Assembly: GCF_026241165.1 (NCBI RefSeq)
Contig: NZ_JAPFQN010000003.1
Coordinates: 372,001 to 436,000 of the forward strand
From: Mangrovivirga halotolerans
Lineage (GTDB): Bacteria > Bacteroidota > Bacteroidia > Cytophagales > Cyclobacteriaceae
Direction of reading: 5' to 3'
Length of the DNA stretch: 64,000 nucleotides
Position numbers and translations under genes: made by a program. A model generated the notes under the pieces. That model was given only the letters and a program-made list of their open reading frames with translations, ran no database searches and was not told the origin of the DNA. This document shows, piece after piece, positions 43,056 to 53,164 of this stretch (the first letter of the stretch is position 1; each line of letters starts with the position of its first letter).

Positions 43056-46000
43056 GTGAAAACTTTTACTCTCACCCTAAAAACTGGAGCGAAATTATTT
43101 CTTTTGCTCCTGGTATTTCTATTGCCTTCTGTTTCCCAGGCACAAGACCATTGTGTAAGTGGTTTTGTCACTGTGAAAGTATCGGAAGAGAAGGCTATTC
43201 AACTCAATGAATTAGCAAATCAATCCAGCCAATCTACTTTTCAGATTGGGGATTCAGAATTTGATTCTGTTGCACAAAAAAACAATTGTACTGCTGTACG
43301 GAGGCTTTTTCCGTATAATGAAAAATTCGAAAATAAGCATAGAAAATATGGCTTGCACCGTTGGTTTGTTCTGAAAATTGATGAAAGTATACCGGTTGAA
43401 GAAGCGGTTGCTGATTTTCATGAATTTGAATTCGTGGAACATGCCGAACCACTGGTTATGCCCTCATATTCTGAACCAGAAGAATTAGCTTTTGAAGAAG
43501 ATGCCTCAGGTTCCTTACCATTTGGAACCAATGACCCGTATTTCTACCTGCAATATTCTTTGGAAAACCCTACCATTGATAATGGAGGGGATATTGAAGT
43601 TTTAAAAGCCTGGAAACAAAATACAGGTAAACCTGAAGTAATAGTTGCTGTTATCGATGGTGGAATTCAAAGTGACCATCCGGATCTTGCTGCCAACATG
43701 TGGGTTAATGAAGATGAAATCCCTGGAAATGGCATCGATGATGATGGAAATGGATATATCGATGATTATCATGGATATGGTTTTGGAGAACGAAAAGGAG
43801 ATTACACGCCAAATTATCATGGTACTCACGTAGGAGGAACAATTGGCGCAGCGACAAATAATGGAATTGGGGTGGCAGGTATAGCAGGAGGATCAAGGGA
43901 GCTCCCCGGTGTGAAACTGATGTCTTGTGCGGCTTTTAGTCCGAATGGTACAGGAGGGTTTCAGGAAAGTTTTGTTTATGCGGCTGATAACGGAGCCGTC
44001 ATCAGCCAGAATTCCTGGTCCTTCATTTCTCCTAACATTTACCTTCGTTCATATGAAGAAGCTATAAACTACTTTATACAAGAGGCTGGAAAGGATGAAT
44101 ACGGAAACCAGGTTGGTCCGATGGCAGGAGGTATTGTGTTTTTCTCTGCTTCGAATGATAATTATGACCTGCGTATTTTCCCCAGTTACCTTGATCAGGT
44201 TATTGCTGTTGCTTCAACTGACCGGTATGACAGGAAATCCTGGTTTTCCAATTATGGTGACTGGGTAGATATTGCTGCTCCGGGATCATATATTCTTAGT
44301 ACATACACTTCAGGATGGTATCGGTATTTATCTGGTACTTCAATGTCATGTCCTCACGTTTCAGGTACTGCTGCGTTAATATTGTCAGCCTATGGTAAAC
44401 CAGGGTTTACTCCTGAAAAAGTTAAATCAATGCTTTTACAATCTGCGGATAATATTGATGAGCAGAACCCAAATTACATAGGAGATTTTGGCTGGGGAAG
44501 ACTTAATGCCGCCAATGCTATGAAGTCATCTGTAAATTACGGCCCCTCGATTAAAATTTTAAATAATGATGTTGAATTTGGATCAATATATCAGGGTGAA
44601 TCAAAAGAAATAGATATTTACATTGGAAATTCCGGTCTTCAAAACCTTTCAATTAATAAGGTCGTAGTTGCAGAGGGTATTTTTGAAAGTATAGATTTTA
44701 CTACTTCACCTTTATTATCTTTTGACAGAACAGCTATTAAGTTAAAGGTTGCAACATCATATCCAAAGGATATATCCGAAACAATACAGATTTATTCAAA
44801 TGACTCTAAGGTTCCGGTTAAAGAAATTAATATTTCCGGAGAGATCCTTTCAGCGCCAATTCTTCAATTTCAAGAAAGTTATGATGATATAGTTTTAAGC
44901 AATCATACAATCGATGAATTCCGACTTGATTTTAAAAATACCGGAAGTGAATTATTAAAATACAAGTTGTCTTTAGTTGAGCTTAATGAAGGAGACAATC
45001 CAATAATTACCTTAGTCAATATTGCAGGGGAAACTCCTTCAAATTCCACTGATCAGATTAGAATGAAAGTTGATGCAAGGAATTTACCCAGGGATATATA
45101 TTCTTATGGCATAAGGTTTGAAACGAATGAGCCTGTTGATAATGTGGATACCTTGTTTTTTAACGTCCGGGTGTTAGGGCCTCAATTAGTTGTAGAGCCA
45201 TTAGCTTCTTACGTTGAGATCCTGGATAACAATCAAGGGGTCTTGCAGTTTGAACTTAAAAATATTGGTGAATTCCCCGCTAATTATTCAATTTCGATGG
45301 GTCCGGGAATGAGCTTTAATGAAATTGATACAACAAGCCAGTTTTTAAAAGCTACTGGTTTTGAAGTAAATAAAGGAGAGTCCGAATATATTGAGGAATG
45401 GGCCAATCCGATTTATGGCGATTGGAAAATAACTGAAGATAAGCCTTATTCAGGAAAGAAAGCATTATATGGAGCGATTGACTCTGGAGTGGGATTAGGA
45501 ATAGAGACGCCTATTGATTTTCCAGAAGGAGAGATTTATTCTGCGGAAGTGAGATTAAATATTTCTGAGGGAACCACATGGGCAGTCATTTTAAGAGGAA
45601 GTTCTCTCCCTGAGCTAGGCAAATTATTATTCAACACCAGGGAAAATAAGGTGCAGTTTCAGGTTTATGAAGGTGAAATAATAGATCTTGACTTCGATCT
45701 TATCACCAACGAGTACTTTAAAGTTGGTGTTCAGAATAATGAGTTTGGAAATCAATATAAAATTTTTCTGAATGATGAACTGGTATATGAGTTTTCCACT
45801 GAGGATTTTTCACCTGAACTAACTTTCCCTAAGTATCTCGATGGCCTTTTTATTCTTGCACTGGATAATTGTGATGGGAATTGTGAGATATATATAGATG
45901 ATATTGAAATATATAATAAGAGATACAGGAGTATAGATGAAAGTTACCTGCTCAATAACCTTGCTTCAGGTAACTTATCTCCAGGTTCATCTGATATAAT

Positions 46001-49000
46001 AGAAATTATTCTAGAGAAAAAAGGATCGGATTTCGGGCAGTACTACAAGGATATATTTATCGATTATACAGGAGCTACCACCGTTCATTCTTTACTATTG
46101 TCGATAATTGGGATACCCAAATTTGAAACCAATTTAATTAATGCCCAGCCAAAAGTGTTTTTCGAATCTGACACCTTAATTAATATAGAGGTTATAAATA
46201 CGGGAGGAGAAGACCTGGTGTTTACAACGGGAATAAAAGACCTGGAAGATTATCCATTCGAAAAGAAAGAATCAAGGATATATTTAGAGGATTTTGAAAA
46301 TTCGTATTTGTTGGAAGGTTGGAAGGAAATTCCCACCCTTTATTTTTTCAAGAGTATTAATTGGTCATTAAATCCAGGATCTTATCATCGATTAGCAGAT
46401 TCAAAAGAATGTGTAATTGGTAATTACATAGGTATGGATGGGGGTGATGGTGGAGGAAGTGCTGACCTGATTTCTCCAGGAATAAAGATTAATTCTGATA
46501 ATACGCATCTAAAATTCGGTGTTTCTTTTTTGAATCTGATGGCATTCGGCAGATTTTCAGTTAGTGTCTCAACTGATAATAAACAAAGCTGGAATGAATT
46601 ATTGGTATGGGATGACTGGAGTGACTATGTGGATTGTGCTGACATAGATATTTCTCTAAGTGAATACGCATCAGCAGGGGATATCGTTTATTTGAGGTTT
46701 TCAGCATTTCGAATTGATTATCTAACTTCTGTATGGTTGGATAATATTGAGTTGACGGAGGAAAACAGCGTGGTTTTACAAAGCCCTGCCTCCAAAGTAT
46801 TACCAATAGGTGAGAAAGTGAGTTTCCCTATTTTAGTAGATTCTAAAGGAACACCTGATGGAATTTATAATTCAGAAATTAATTTATCAGAATCTAAATC
46901 AGGAGTTAGTGAAATCTTTGAGATTAATACTAAGATACTATCTCCTGGAAAGTTAATGGTAGATCGAGACCAGTTTGAGCTCGATGTAGAACAAGGAAAT
47001 ACTAAAGAGGTTGACGTGAATTTTTACAATTCAGGAGAAAGTCCTGTTTTGATTACATTTGATTATACCTTACCATCTAATGAGGAATTATTCTTTCAGG
47101 AAGAAATATTGTCTGAGAATTTTGATGATCTCGAACCTGGAGATATAAAACCAAGGTATGAAATAAATGCAAATTCACTCGTTACAATAGAGGATTATGA
47201 TGCCTATTCTCCTGAAAACCATTTGGTGATGAGAGCAACATCAGGTGGGGCAAATATCAGGTCGGCTACTTATCCAACGGTTGAATTTCCAGAAGACTCT
47301 GTTTCTAGTTTTTCAATGTTCATTAATACGGATTCAATAATTAATAACTGGAATTTTTCTACCCATAATCATACACGAAGAATTCCATCGAAAATTCTAA
47401 GATTTAATAATAATGGCTTAGTTGAAGGGAATGAAGAGATCTTTAGTTTTAATAATGATACTGGCTACAAGCACTTTGTGCTTACGTACAATAAATTTAC
47501 TAAGGAGAATAAAATATTTTACAATGGTAAATTAATGGATACTGAGATTGCTTATCGGGATCCTATTTTCTATTTCAGTTTTTCAAATAGTGAGGATGAA
47601 GGAAATTCTGTTTTAGCGAAGATCGATAATGTGGAAATTATTAATGGCAAACCAAAAATGCCTGTTGTTCGTTCTGAAATTAAGTCACTTCATCTTATGC
47701 CAGGTGAATCTAAATCTTTAAACCTTACTGTGGATGCCGGAAGATTACATTTGGGTGATTATAGCAAACTACTAAAGGTTAATTACAACAGTTATCAACC
47801 CGAAACAGTAGATATTGGTTTTGATTTTGAAGTTATAAAAAGGCAATGTGATATCTATTCAAAAACAAATCAAACGATGACTGGCAGTGTTTCGGCAAGT
47901 TCTTTTGCATCCGAATGGCAGATTGCAAATAAAGCAGCAGATGGTTTACCATATACAAAATGGCATTCAACTTTTGATCCGGATCAATACTATGAGGTTG
48001 ATCTGGGTAAAGTAAATATGCTTGATAGTGTGAGAATATTGTGGGATTATAATTTCGCTTCTTCATTTGATATTCTTGTTCGGTCTAATGAATCAGAACA
48101 ATGGAGTACCTGGTATTCTAAAATAAACAATACAGACCAGCTTACTGAGCTTAATCTGACTCCGGTAAATGCTCGGTTTGTCAGATTAAAACTCAATAGT
48201 CCGGCGACTGTTTTTGGCTATTCAATTTATGAATTCGAATTGTTTGGCAGTTGTGGAGAAGGAGATCCAATTCTTACTACAATTGATGTTTCACCACATT
48301 ATTATTCACTATCTCCGGGAGAGGAAATTCTTTATGAGTTTACAGCAAAAGATCAGTTTGGACGTGAATACATTCCTTCGAATGTATCCTGGAGTGCTAT
48401 CGGAAATGTGAATATTGACTCTGAAACAGGTTTGCTTTCCGGATTGATGGACGGTGAATATGAGGTGATACTGACAGCAGATGGAATGACTCAGTCGGTA
48501 TTCGGATCAGTTGTTAGTAATGATTGCAGTGTTTCACTGGTAGGTAGCCTGTCATTAAATAAACCTTCTGTTGCTTCCAGTGAAGAAGCGCTCATTTTTG
48601 TAGCTGAAATGGCTAATGATGGGAATTTGAAGTCAGACTGGAGATCAAAATCTGCCGATAACCAATGGTGGTATGTTGAGTTAGGTTCAACTTATGATAT
48701 TCATGAGATCAACATCGATTGGGGAGTTAATTTTGCTACCTGGTATGAATTACAATACCGGGATGCCGATGGTATCTGGCGAGTATTCTATAAAGATTTG
48801 AATGCCAATGGAGACAATGATCAAATGGATTTCGATGGTTCAGTCTCTACCGATGCGATCAGATTGTGGTCTTTCACCAGGTCTGGACCATGGGGTTTTA
48901 ACATCAATGAAATAGAAGTGTATGGTATATGTACTCCTTCTAGTGAGACAATGGCAGCTATGAACATGTCGGTACTTGCTTATCCGAATCCACCTCAGGA

Positions 49001-49220
49001 TGTTGTCAATTTAAAACTTAATAACAATAAAGATGGATTATGGACAGCCGAACTTTATGATTCTCAATTTAATTCTTATGGATCAACTGAGATCATTTTG
49101 AATTCCGATGGTTATGCTGAATTACCTTTCAGGTTTGGAGGACTTTATCGTGGTACCTACTTCCTGAAGCTTACTGATTATGATGGAGAAGTAACGGTGT
49201 TGAAAATATTGAAGGAATAA
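43056..49220 (+). CDS. Giant S8 subtilase with discoidin-like domains and T9SS signal (paralog 2)
   Basis: The 2054-residue protein repeats paralog 1 domain for domain. The start is GTG at 43056, as no ATG precedes the signal peptide (LFLLLLVFLLPSVSQAQ). Catalytic residues are Asp201, His255, Asn367 and Ser429. The discoidin-like domains lie at about 1596-1735 and 1827-1960, and the tail has AYPNPPQD and TVLKILKE. The second discoidin-like domain is almost identical to that of paralog 1 in protein sequence, while many codons differ by synonymous changes. The central LamG-like regions are clearly more diverged. The likely role is extracellular protein degradation, with the binding domains targeting polysaccharide or protein surfaces. 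Confidence 0.95.
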   Translation: MKTFTLTLKTGAKLFLLLLVFLLPSVSQAQDHCVSGFVTVKVSEEKAIQLNELANQSSQSTFQIGDSEFDSVAQKNNCTAVRRLFPYNEKFENKHRKYGLHRWFVLKIDESIPVEEAVADFHEFEFVEHAEPLVMPSYSEPEELAFEEDASGSLPFGTNDPYFYLQYSLENPTIDNGGDIEVLKAWKQNTGKPEVIVAVIDGGIQSDHPDLAANMWVNEDEIPGNGIDDDGNGYIDDYHGYGFGERKGDYTPNYHGTHVGGTIGAATNNGIGVAGIAGGSRELPGVKLMSCAAFSPNGTGGFQESFVYAADNGAVISQNSWSFISPNIYLRSYEEAINYFIQEAGKDEYGNQVGPMAGGIVFFSASNDNYDLRIFPSYLDQVIAVASTDRYDRKSWFSNYGDWVDIAAPGSYILSTYTSGWYRYLSGTSMSCPHVSGTAALILSAYGKPGFTPEKVKSMLLQSADNIDEQNPNYIGDFGWGRLNAANAMKSSVNYGPSIKILNNDVEFGSIYQGESKEIDIYIGNSGLQNLSINKVVVAEGIFESIDFTTSPLLSFDRTAIKLKVATSYPKDISETIQIYSNDSKVPVKEINISGEILSAPILQFQESYDDIVLSNHTIDEFRLDFKNTGSELLKYKLSLVELNEGDNPIITLVNIAGETPSNSTDQIRMKVDARNLPRDIYSYGIRFETNEPVDNVDTLFFNVRVLGPQLVVEPLASYVEILDNNQGVLQFELKNIGEFPANYSISMGPGMSFNEIDTTSQFLKATGFEVNKGESEYIEEWANPIYGDWKITEDKPYSGKKALYGAIDSGVGLGIETPIDFPEGEIYSAEVRLNISEGTTWAVILRGSSLPELGKLLFNTRENKVQFQVYEGEIIDLDFDLITNEYFKVGVQNNEFGNQYKIFLNDELVYEFSTEDFSPELTFPKYLDGLFILALDNCDGNCEIYIDDIEIYNKRYRSIDESYLLNNLASGNLSPGSSDIIEIILEKKGSDFGQYYKDIFIDYTGATTVHSLLLSIIGIPKFETNLINAQPKVFFESDTLINIEVINTGGEDLVFTTGIKDLEDYPFEKKESRIYLEDFENSYLLEGWKEIPTLYFFKSINWSLNPGSYHRLADSKECVIGNYIGMDGGDGGGSADLISPGIKINSDNTHLKFGVSFLNLMAFGRFSVSVSTDNKQSWNELLVWDDWSDYVDCADIDISLSEYASAGDIVYLRFSAFRIDYLTSVWLDNIELTEENSVVLQSPASKVLPIGEKVSFPILVDSKGTPDGIYNSEINLSESKSGVSEIFEINTKILSPGKLMVDRDQFELDVEQGNTKEVDVNFYNSGESPVLITFDYTLPSNEELFFQEEILSENFDDLEPGDIKPRYEINANSLVTIEDYDAYSPENHLVMRATSGGANIRSATYPTVEFPEDSVSSFSMFINTDSIINNWNFSTHNHTRRIPSKILRFNNNGLVEGNEEIFSFNNDTGYKHFVLTYNKFTKENKIFYNGKLMDTEIAYRDPIFYFSFSNSEDEGNSVLAKIDNVEIINGKPKMPVVRSEIKSLHLMPGESKSLNLTVDAGRLHLGDYSKLLKVNYNSYQPETVDIGFDFEVIKRQCDIYSKTNQTMTGSVSASSFASEWQIANKAADGLPYTKWHSTFDPDQYYEVDLGKVNMLDSVRILWDYNFASSFDILVRSNESEQWSTWYSKINNTDQLTELNLTPVNARFVRLKLNSPATVFGYSIYEFELFGSCGEGDPILTTIDVSPHYYSLSPGEEILYEFTAKDQFGREYIPSNVSWSAIGNVNIDSETGLLSGLMDGEYEVILTADGMTQSVFGSVVSNDCSVSLVGSLSLNKPSVASSEEALIFVAEMANDGNLKSDWRSKSADNQWWYVELGSTYDIHEINIDWGVNFATWYELQYRDADGIWRVFYKDLNANGDNDQMDFDGSVSTDAIRLWSFTRSGPWGFNINEIEVYGICTPSSETMAAMNMSVLAYPNPPQDVVNLKLNNNKDGLWTAELYDSQFNSYGSTEIILNSDGYAELPFRFGGLYRGTYFLKLTDYDGEVTVLKILKE

Positions 49221-49233
49221 CTATTGGTTTTAT

Positions 49234-49262
49234 GGCCGCCTCGAACAGGGGCGGCCTTATTT
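49234..49262 (+). terminator. Terminator after the subtilase pair
   Basis: GGCCGCC (49234-49240) and GGCGGCC (49250-49256) form a 7-base GC-only stem with a 9-base loop, then TTATTT. It follows the second subtilase by 13 bases, and the gene coming the other way ends at 49261, so it may serve both. Confidence 0.7.
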
Positions 49263-49572
49263 ACATACCGTAATCTTTTTCTACCTTTGCTATTCGTATT
49301 CTAAATGATTTGTACCAGTCTTTTCTGCCTTTCTTTCTAGCAAAGGAATGTTCGGAATTGTGTTTCCAATTTTTAATTGACTCCAGATCTTTCCAATAAG
49401 AAACTGTTATCCCTATTTCTTCTCTGGCTGATTCAACACCTAAAAATCCAGGTTGCTGGCAGGCAAGCTCCACCATTCTTTTTGCCATTTCTTCATAACC
49501 TTGATCAATAGAGGTTCTTATTGACGTGAAAATCACTGCGTAATAAGGTGGTTCAGGTGTTTGAGCAATCAT
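49261..49572 (-). CDS. Antibiotic biosynthesis monooxygenase-like protein
   Basis: The 103-residue protein has the ABM-type ferredoxin-like pattern: YYAVIFTSIRTSIDQGYEEM, then a helix, PGFLGVESAREEIGITVSYW, then WKHNSEHSFARKKGRKDWYK. It probably dimerises to form a beta barrel; haem-degrading and small-molecule monooxygenases share this fold, and the substrate is open. Its start codon overlaps the RNase HII stop by four bases, so the two are translationally coupled. Confidence 0.85.
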   Translation of the reverse strand: MIAQTPEPPYYAVIFTSIRTSIDQGYEEMAKRMVELACQQPGFLGVESAREEIGITVSYWKDLESIKNWKHNSEHSFARKKGRKDWYKSFRIRIAKVEKDYGM

Positions 49573-50177
49573 TTTTCTTTAAATAAATCTAATTGCCTGG
49601 GTAGTAATTGAAAGCTTTTCCGGTGTAGTGGCGAAATTCCATAGGTGCGTATCCCATCTCTGTGCTGTCGGGTAGGATAGCCATAGTTTCTTTCCCAGCC
49701 ATAATAAGGATGTTCTTCGGCATACCTTTCCATCAACATATCCCGATGGGTTTTAGCAAGTATCGACGCGGCAGCTATTGAAAAATATTTTGAATCTCCT
49801 TTAATAATGCATTCGTGACTGATCTCCGGGTAAGGGGTGAAGCGATTCCCATCGATCAATAACAAGTCAGGCCTGGTTTTTAATTGATCAACGGCTTTAT
49901 GCATGGCCAGAAATGAAGCTTTTAAAATATTTATCCGGTCGATTTCTTCAGGCTCAACCACAGCGATAGCCCAACTAATGGCAACCTCTTTAATGTCATT
50001 AACTAATGATTCCCGGGTTGTTTTATTTAGCGCTTTGCTATCGGTAAGTATATCGTGTTCAAAATCTTTAGGCAGGATCACCGCTCCGGCAACTACCGGA
50101 CCTGCAAGGCATCCTCGTCCTGCTTCATCGCACCCCGCTTCAAATTGATAAGTATCTGAAAAAAATGACTTTAACAC
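49569..50177 (-). CDS. rnhB: Ribonuclease HII
   Basis: The 202-residue protein has the type 2 RNase H active site: Asp17-Glu18 in CDEAGRGCLAGPVVAGAVIL, further acidic residues in DSKALNKTTRE and LLIDGNRF, and GDSKYFSIAAASILAKTHRD. It cuts RNA in RNA-DNA hybrids and at single ribonucleotides in DNA. The start is GTG at 50177, because the only nearby ATG is in another frame and stops at once. It overlaps the ABM-like gene by four bases. Confidence 0.94.
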   Translation of the reverse strand: MLKSFFSDTYQFEAGCDEAGRGCLAGPVVAGAVILPKDFEHDILTDSKALNKTTRESLVNDIKEVAISWAIAVVEPEEIDRINILKASFLAMHKAVDQLKTRPDLLLIDGNRFTPYPEISHECIIKGDSKYFSIAAASILAKTHRDMLMERYAEEHPYYGWERNYGYPTRQHRDGIRTYGISPLHRKSFQLLPRQLDLFKEK

Positions 50178-50196
50178 ATTGCAAAGCTATAGCATT

Positions 50197-52473
50197 TTAG
50201 TGAGAATGTGAATCCTTGTGAGGTAATTCCCATTTTATTCCCAGGAAAAAATTTCTTCCGGCAACAGGCCCGTAGTTATAAGCAGTATCGAAGTTATCTG
50301 CGAAACCAATAGGTGAATCTGGATCTTCTGTTCCTGATAACGGAGAATATTCCTGGATGTAGTCAAATACATTATTAATGCCGGTGTAAGCAGAAAACCC
50401 GTGCTTAAATGTCTTTTCGACCTTAAGGTCAGCGACAAAATAGGTGGGTGTCCAACGTGGTCTGGCAATTTCTTCATTATTAGCAGAAAGATCATAGGTG
50501 AGTGGCATCCTTACTGGTCCGTTCAGTCTCATATTTAAACCCATCGACCATCCTGTTTTAGGTATTTCGTATGCAATCGAAGTTAAGGCAGTCCATTTTG
50601 GTGCGAATTCGATAGATTGATACCCTTCATCAGTTTGCTCATAAACTTCCTGGAGGTTCATTCCCTGGTTGATGGTGATCCCATTTTGAAAGTCTATTAC
50701 ATTTGAAATATTTATACCCCTTGATATAAAATGTCCTTGTGTATTAGCATATATAATTTGCCCCGGGGTATCATAGTCCGGTGTGATACGATTTGAAAAT
50801 CGCGTATAAAATACATCCAGATCGAGCATTCCCTGATTATTGTTAAATGTGTAGATATGATTAAGGTTCCAGGCAATGTTATACGATTGTTCAGGTTTGA
50901 GATCTTCCTCGATAATAATATCCCTCTGACCGGAGACAAAAGCATGATCTTCTGTAAATAAGTTTACAATTCTGAACCCAGTGCCAAAACTCAACGACGA
51001 GGAGGTAACCGGAGAGAATTTTTTCTTGATATGCAATCGTGGCGAAGGTATCAATCCATGAGCATTGTAGTAATCAAGTCTCAAACCACTGAGAAGGCTC
51101 CATGAATCATTTATTTCCCAATTATCCTCAACAAATATCCCAGGAATATATTGAGCAGATGGATTATTTATAATCTGGCCGGAATTTATAGTTTCTTCAG
51201 TTGCAACTGTGTTATCATCATAATGATTTAATCTGAATGTCGCGCCGGAAAGTACCGTATGATTTTTTATACTGAAAGTTTTGCTAACTGTAATAAATCC
51301 GGTTTTCTGACTGGCTTCATAGAGGTCACTTCCATAATAGGAGTTTTGCTCATGATTGCTCATTGAAAAAGTAACATTTAAATTTTTAATTCCTGGCAAC
51401 TCGTATTCCCCAAAAATCATCATCCTTTTGGTATAGATGCTTTCTCCGTAGATTGAGTCATTCCCTCTTATATCTCTGTATGCATTATTTTTTAAATATG
51501 ATTCAGTGCCATTTCTTCTGTCTTCATAATATACCTGGGCACCTAATTTAAAATTATTGCCATTCTTTTGAGCTATATTCCAATTAGTATACATGGATAC
51601 TCTTTCAAAATCGATCATATCATTAAATTGATCTTCGTTTTTATCTTTGAAAGCTCTTTTATAACCGCCATTTATTGCAATAACACCATTTGTTTCGCCA
51701 ATTTCAGTGCTGTATACAGCATTTCCATAGAGTTCGCCAAAACTAGTACCCATCAGATCGAAAGAAGCTTTTGGCATATGGTATTCATCCTTTGTGATCA
51801 CATTGATAACCCCGGCCATAGCTTCTGAACCATACAGAGTTGAAGCAGGGCCTCTGACTACTTCCAGACGCTCAATTACTGAGGAGGGGATGCTGTTAAG
51901 ACCGTAAACACTGGCCAGATTACCAAAAAGAGGCGTTCCATTGATCAAAATAGCGGTATATGCGCCAGGCAGACCATTAATGCTTACAGAATTTGTATAA
52001 CAAACTCCGCACGCAACAACCTCATTTACTCCATTGATCATTTTAAAAGATTCCATTAGTGATGAACCTCCGGAAGGAATAAAGTTATTCATTTGTCTGG
52101 AAGAAATAACTTCGACCTTTACTGTTGAATTCTTTCGAGCATTGGGCATCATAGTGCCAGTTACGGTTACTTCATTTAATCCGAGAATATTTTCCTGTAA
52201 CTCGATCTTCAGGCTTTTATTCACTGATGCCTCAACTGTTTTTGTTTTGAATCCAAGGCAACTGATTTGCAGTTTTTGGTTTTTACCCGGTAATCCTGTT
52301 AGTTCAAACACTCCATTCTCATCTGTGACAGTGCCGGTACCTGATTCAGTTTTTACTACTGCCCCGGGTATTGGAGTTCTTCCATCTGTAATTACTCCTT
52401 TAACTGAATACTCCTGCCCATGACAAAAATATATTGATATTGAAAAGAATAAAGTAATTATTAGTCTATACAT
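50197..52473 (-). CDS. TonB-dependent outer-membrane receptor
   Basis: The 758-residue protein has a signal peptide (about 1-19), a CarboxypepD_reg-like domain (about 22-95), a plug (about 110-235, with SINGLPGAYTAILINGTPLFG and VRGPASTLYGSEAMAGVINV) and a 22-strand-type barrel ending NFFLGIKWELPHK. The plug carries Cys155 and Cys158 in VVACGVCYTN. The tail ends with several histidines. It imports a substrate through the outer membrane with TonB energy. The cysteine pair and the metal-box-like operator suggest metal, haem or cobalamin uptake; that is inference. Start ATG. Confidence 0.94.
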   Translation of the reverse strand: MYRLIITLFFSISIYFCHGQEYSVKGVITDGRTPIPGAVVKTESGTGTVTDENGVFELTGLPGKNQKLQISCLGFKTKTVEASVNKSLKIELQENILGLNEVTVTGTMMPNARKNSTVKVEVISSRQMNNFIPSGGSSLMESFKMINGVNEVVACGVCYTNSVSINGLPGAYTAILINGTPLFGNLASVYGLNSIPSSVIERLEVVRGPASTLYGSEAMAGVINVITKDEYHMPKASFDLMGTSFGELYGNAVYSTEIGETNGVIAINGGYKRAFKDKNEDQFNDMIDFERVSMYTNWNIAQKNGNNFKLGAQVYYEDRRNGTESYLKNNAYRDIRGNDSIYGESIYTKRMMIFGEYELPGIKNLNVTFSMSNHEQNSYYGSDLYEASQKTGFITVSKTFSIKNHTVLSGATFRLNHYDDNTVATEETINSGQIINNPSAQYIPGIFVEDNWEINDSWSLLSGLRLDYYNAHGLIPSPRLHIKKKFSPVTSSSLSFGTGFRIVNLFTEDHAFVSGQRDIIIEEDLKPEQSYNIAWNLNHIYTFNNNQGMLDLDVFYTRFSNRITPDYDTPGQIIYANTQGHFISRGINISNVIDFQNGITINQGMNLQEVYEQTDEGYQSIEFAPKWTALTSIAYEIPKTGWSMGLNMRLNGPVRMPLTYDLSANNEEIARPRWTPTYFVADLKVEKTFKHGFSAYTGINNVFDYIQEYSPLSGTEDPDSPIGFADNFDTAYNYGPVAGRNFFLGIKWELPHKDSHSH

Positions 52474-52495
52474 AAGGTTAATCTAAAACTTTACT

Positions 52496-52533
52496 CAAAG
52501 ATAGTAAAAATATTTTTAGAGTAGTCTAAAAAT
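52496..52533 (-). promoter_or_regulatory. TonB receptor promoter with overlapping palindrome
   Basis: The minus strand has TATCTTTG, an exact TAnnTTTG -7 element, at 52496-52503, 22 bases before the start codon. Upstream, the 9-base arms ATTTTTAGA and TCTAAAAAT around the central GTAG (52512-52533) form a perfect 22-base palindrome covering the -33 region. It resembles the TTAG-type boxes bound by DtxR/MntR metal repressors. Binding there should block transcription. Confidence 0.65.
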
Positions 52534-52606
52534 TAAATAGTGTGTGATGAAATTATTTAATATTCATAATAAGGCGGGCATACTTAAAAGATGTTAGATT
52601 TGTGCT

Positions 52607-53155
52607 ATGGATGAAATGTACAACCCGTGGAAGACCCTGGATGGCCGGGAAGTTTATGAAAATCCCTGGATAAAAGTGGTGGAATACAATGTTTTAACTC
52701 CAAACGGATCCAAAGGGATTTATGGAAAGGTAAGTTTTAAAAATAAAGCCTTAGGGATAATACCAGTAGACGAAGAAGGAAATACCTGGCTCGTCGGACA
52801 ATACAGGTATACATTAGATGAATATTGCTGGGAGATCCCTATGGGTGGAGGACCTAATGAGCTTGATCATCTTGAATCTGCCAAAAGAGAATTAAAAGAA
52901 GAAACTGGCCTTGTTGCTTCGGAGTGGAATAATATTATGAGAATTCACACGAGCAATTCAGTTACAGATGAGGAAGGTTTTGTTTATCTGGCTACTGGGT
53001 TGACTCAAGAAGACCCGGAACCTGAAGATACTGAAGTACTTAAGGTGAAGAAAATGCCTCTTAAAGAGGCTGTTGAATGGGTAATGGAAGGGAAAATTAC
53101 CGATGCCATTTCAGTTGCAGGTATTTTGAAAGCATCCAGAATTCTCAAGGTCTGA
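52607..53155 (+). CDS. Nudix hydrolase (ADP-ribose pyrophosphatase-like)
   Basis: The 182-residue protein has a Nudix box in GGGPNELDHLESAKREL, then KEETG. The REL-x-EE-x-G core is intact; the first acidic position is one residue off the usual spacing. The family of this length hydrolyses ADP-ribose or related nucleotide sugars to AMP and a sugar phosphate. A TAGATTTG -7-like element lies only a few bases before the ATG, so a leaderless transcript is possible, but the -33 is not clear. It is nine bases before the MATE gene. Confidence 0.88.
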   Translation: MDEMYNPWKTLDGREVYENPWIKVVEYNVLTPNGSKGIYGKVSFKNKALGIIPVDEEGNTWLVGQYRYTLDEYCWEIPMGGGPNELDHLESAKRELKEETGLVASEWNNIMRIHTSNSVTDEEGFVYLATGLTQEDPEPEDTEVLKVKKMPLKEAVEWVMEGKITDAISVAGILKASRILKV

Positions 53156-53164
53156 GAAAGTTAA

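Noticed and set aside
52034-52423. 129-codon plus-strand frame
   Set aside because: It is antisense to the plug region of the TonB receptor, which has strong family motifs.
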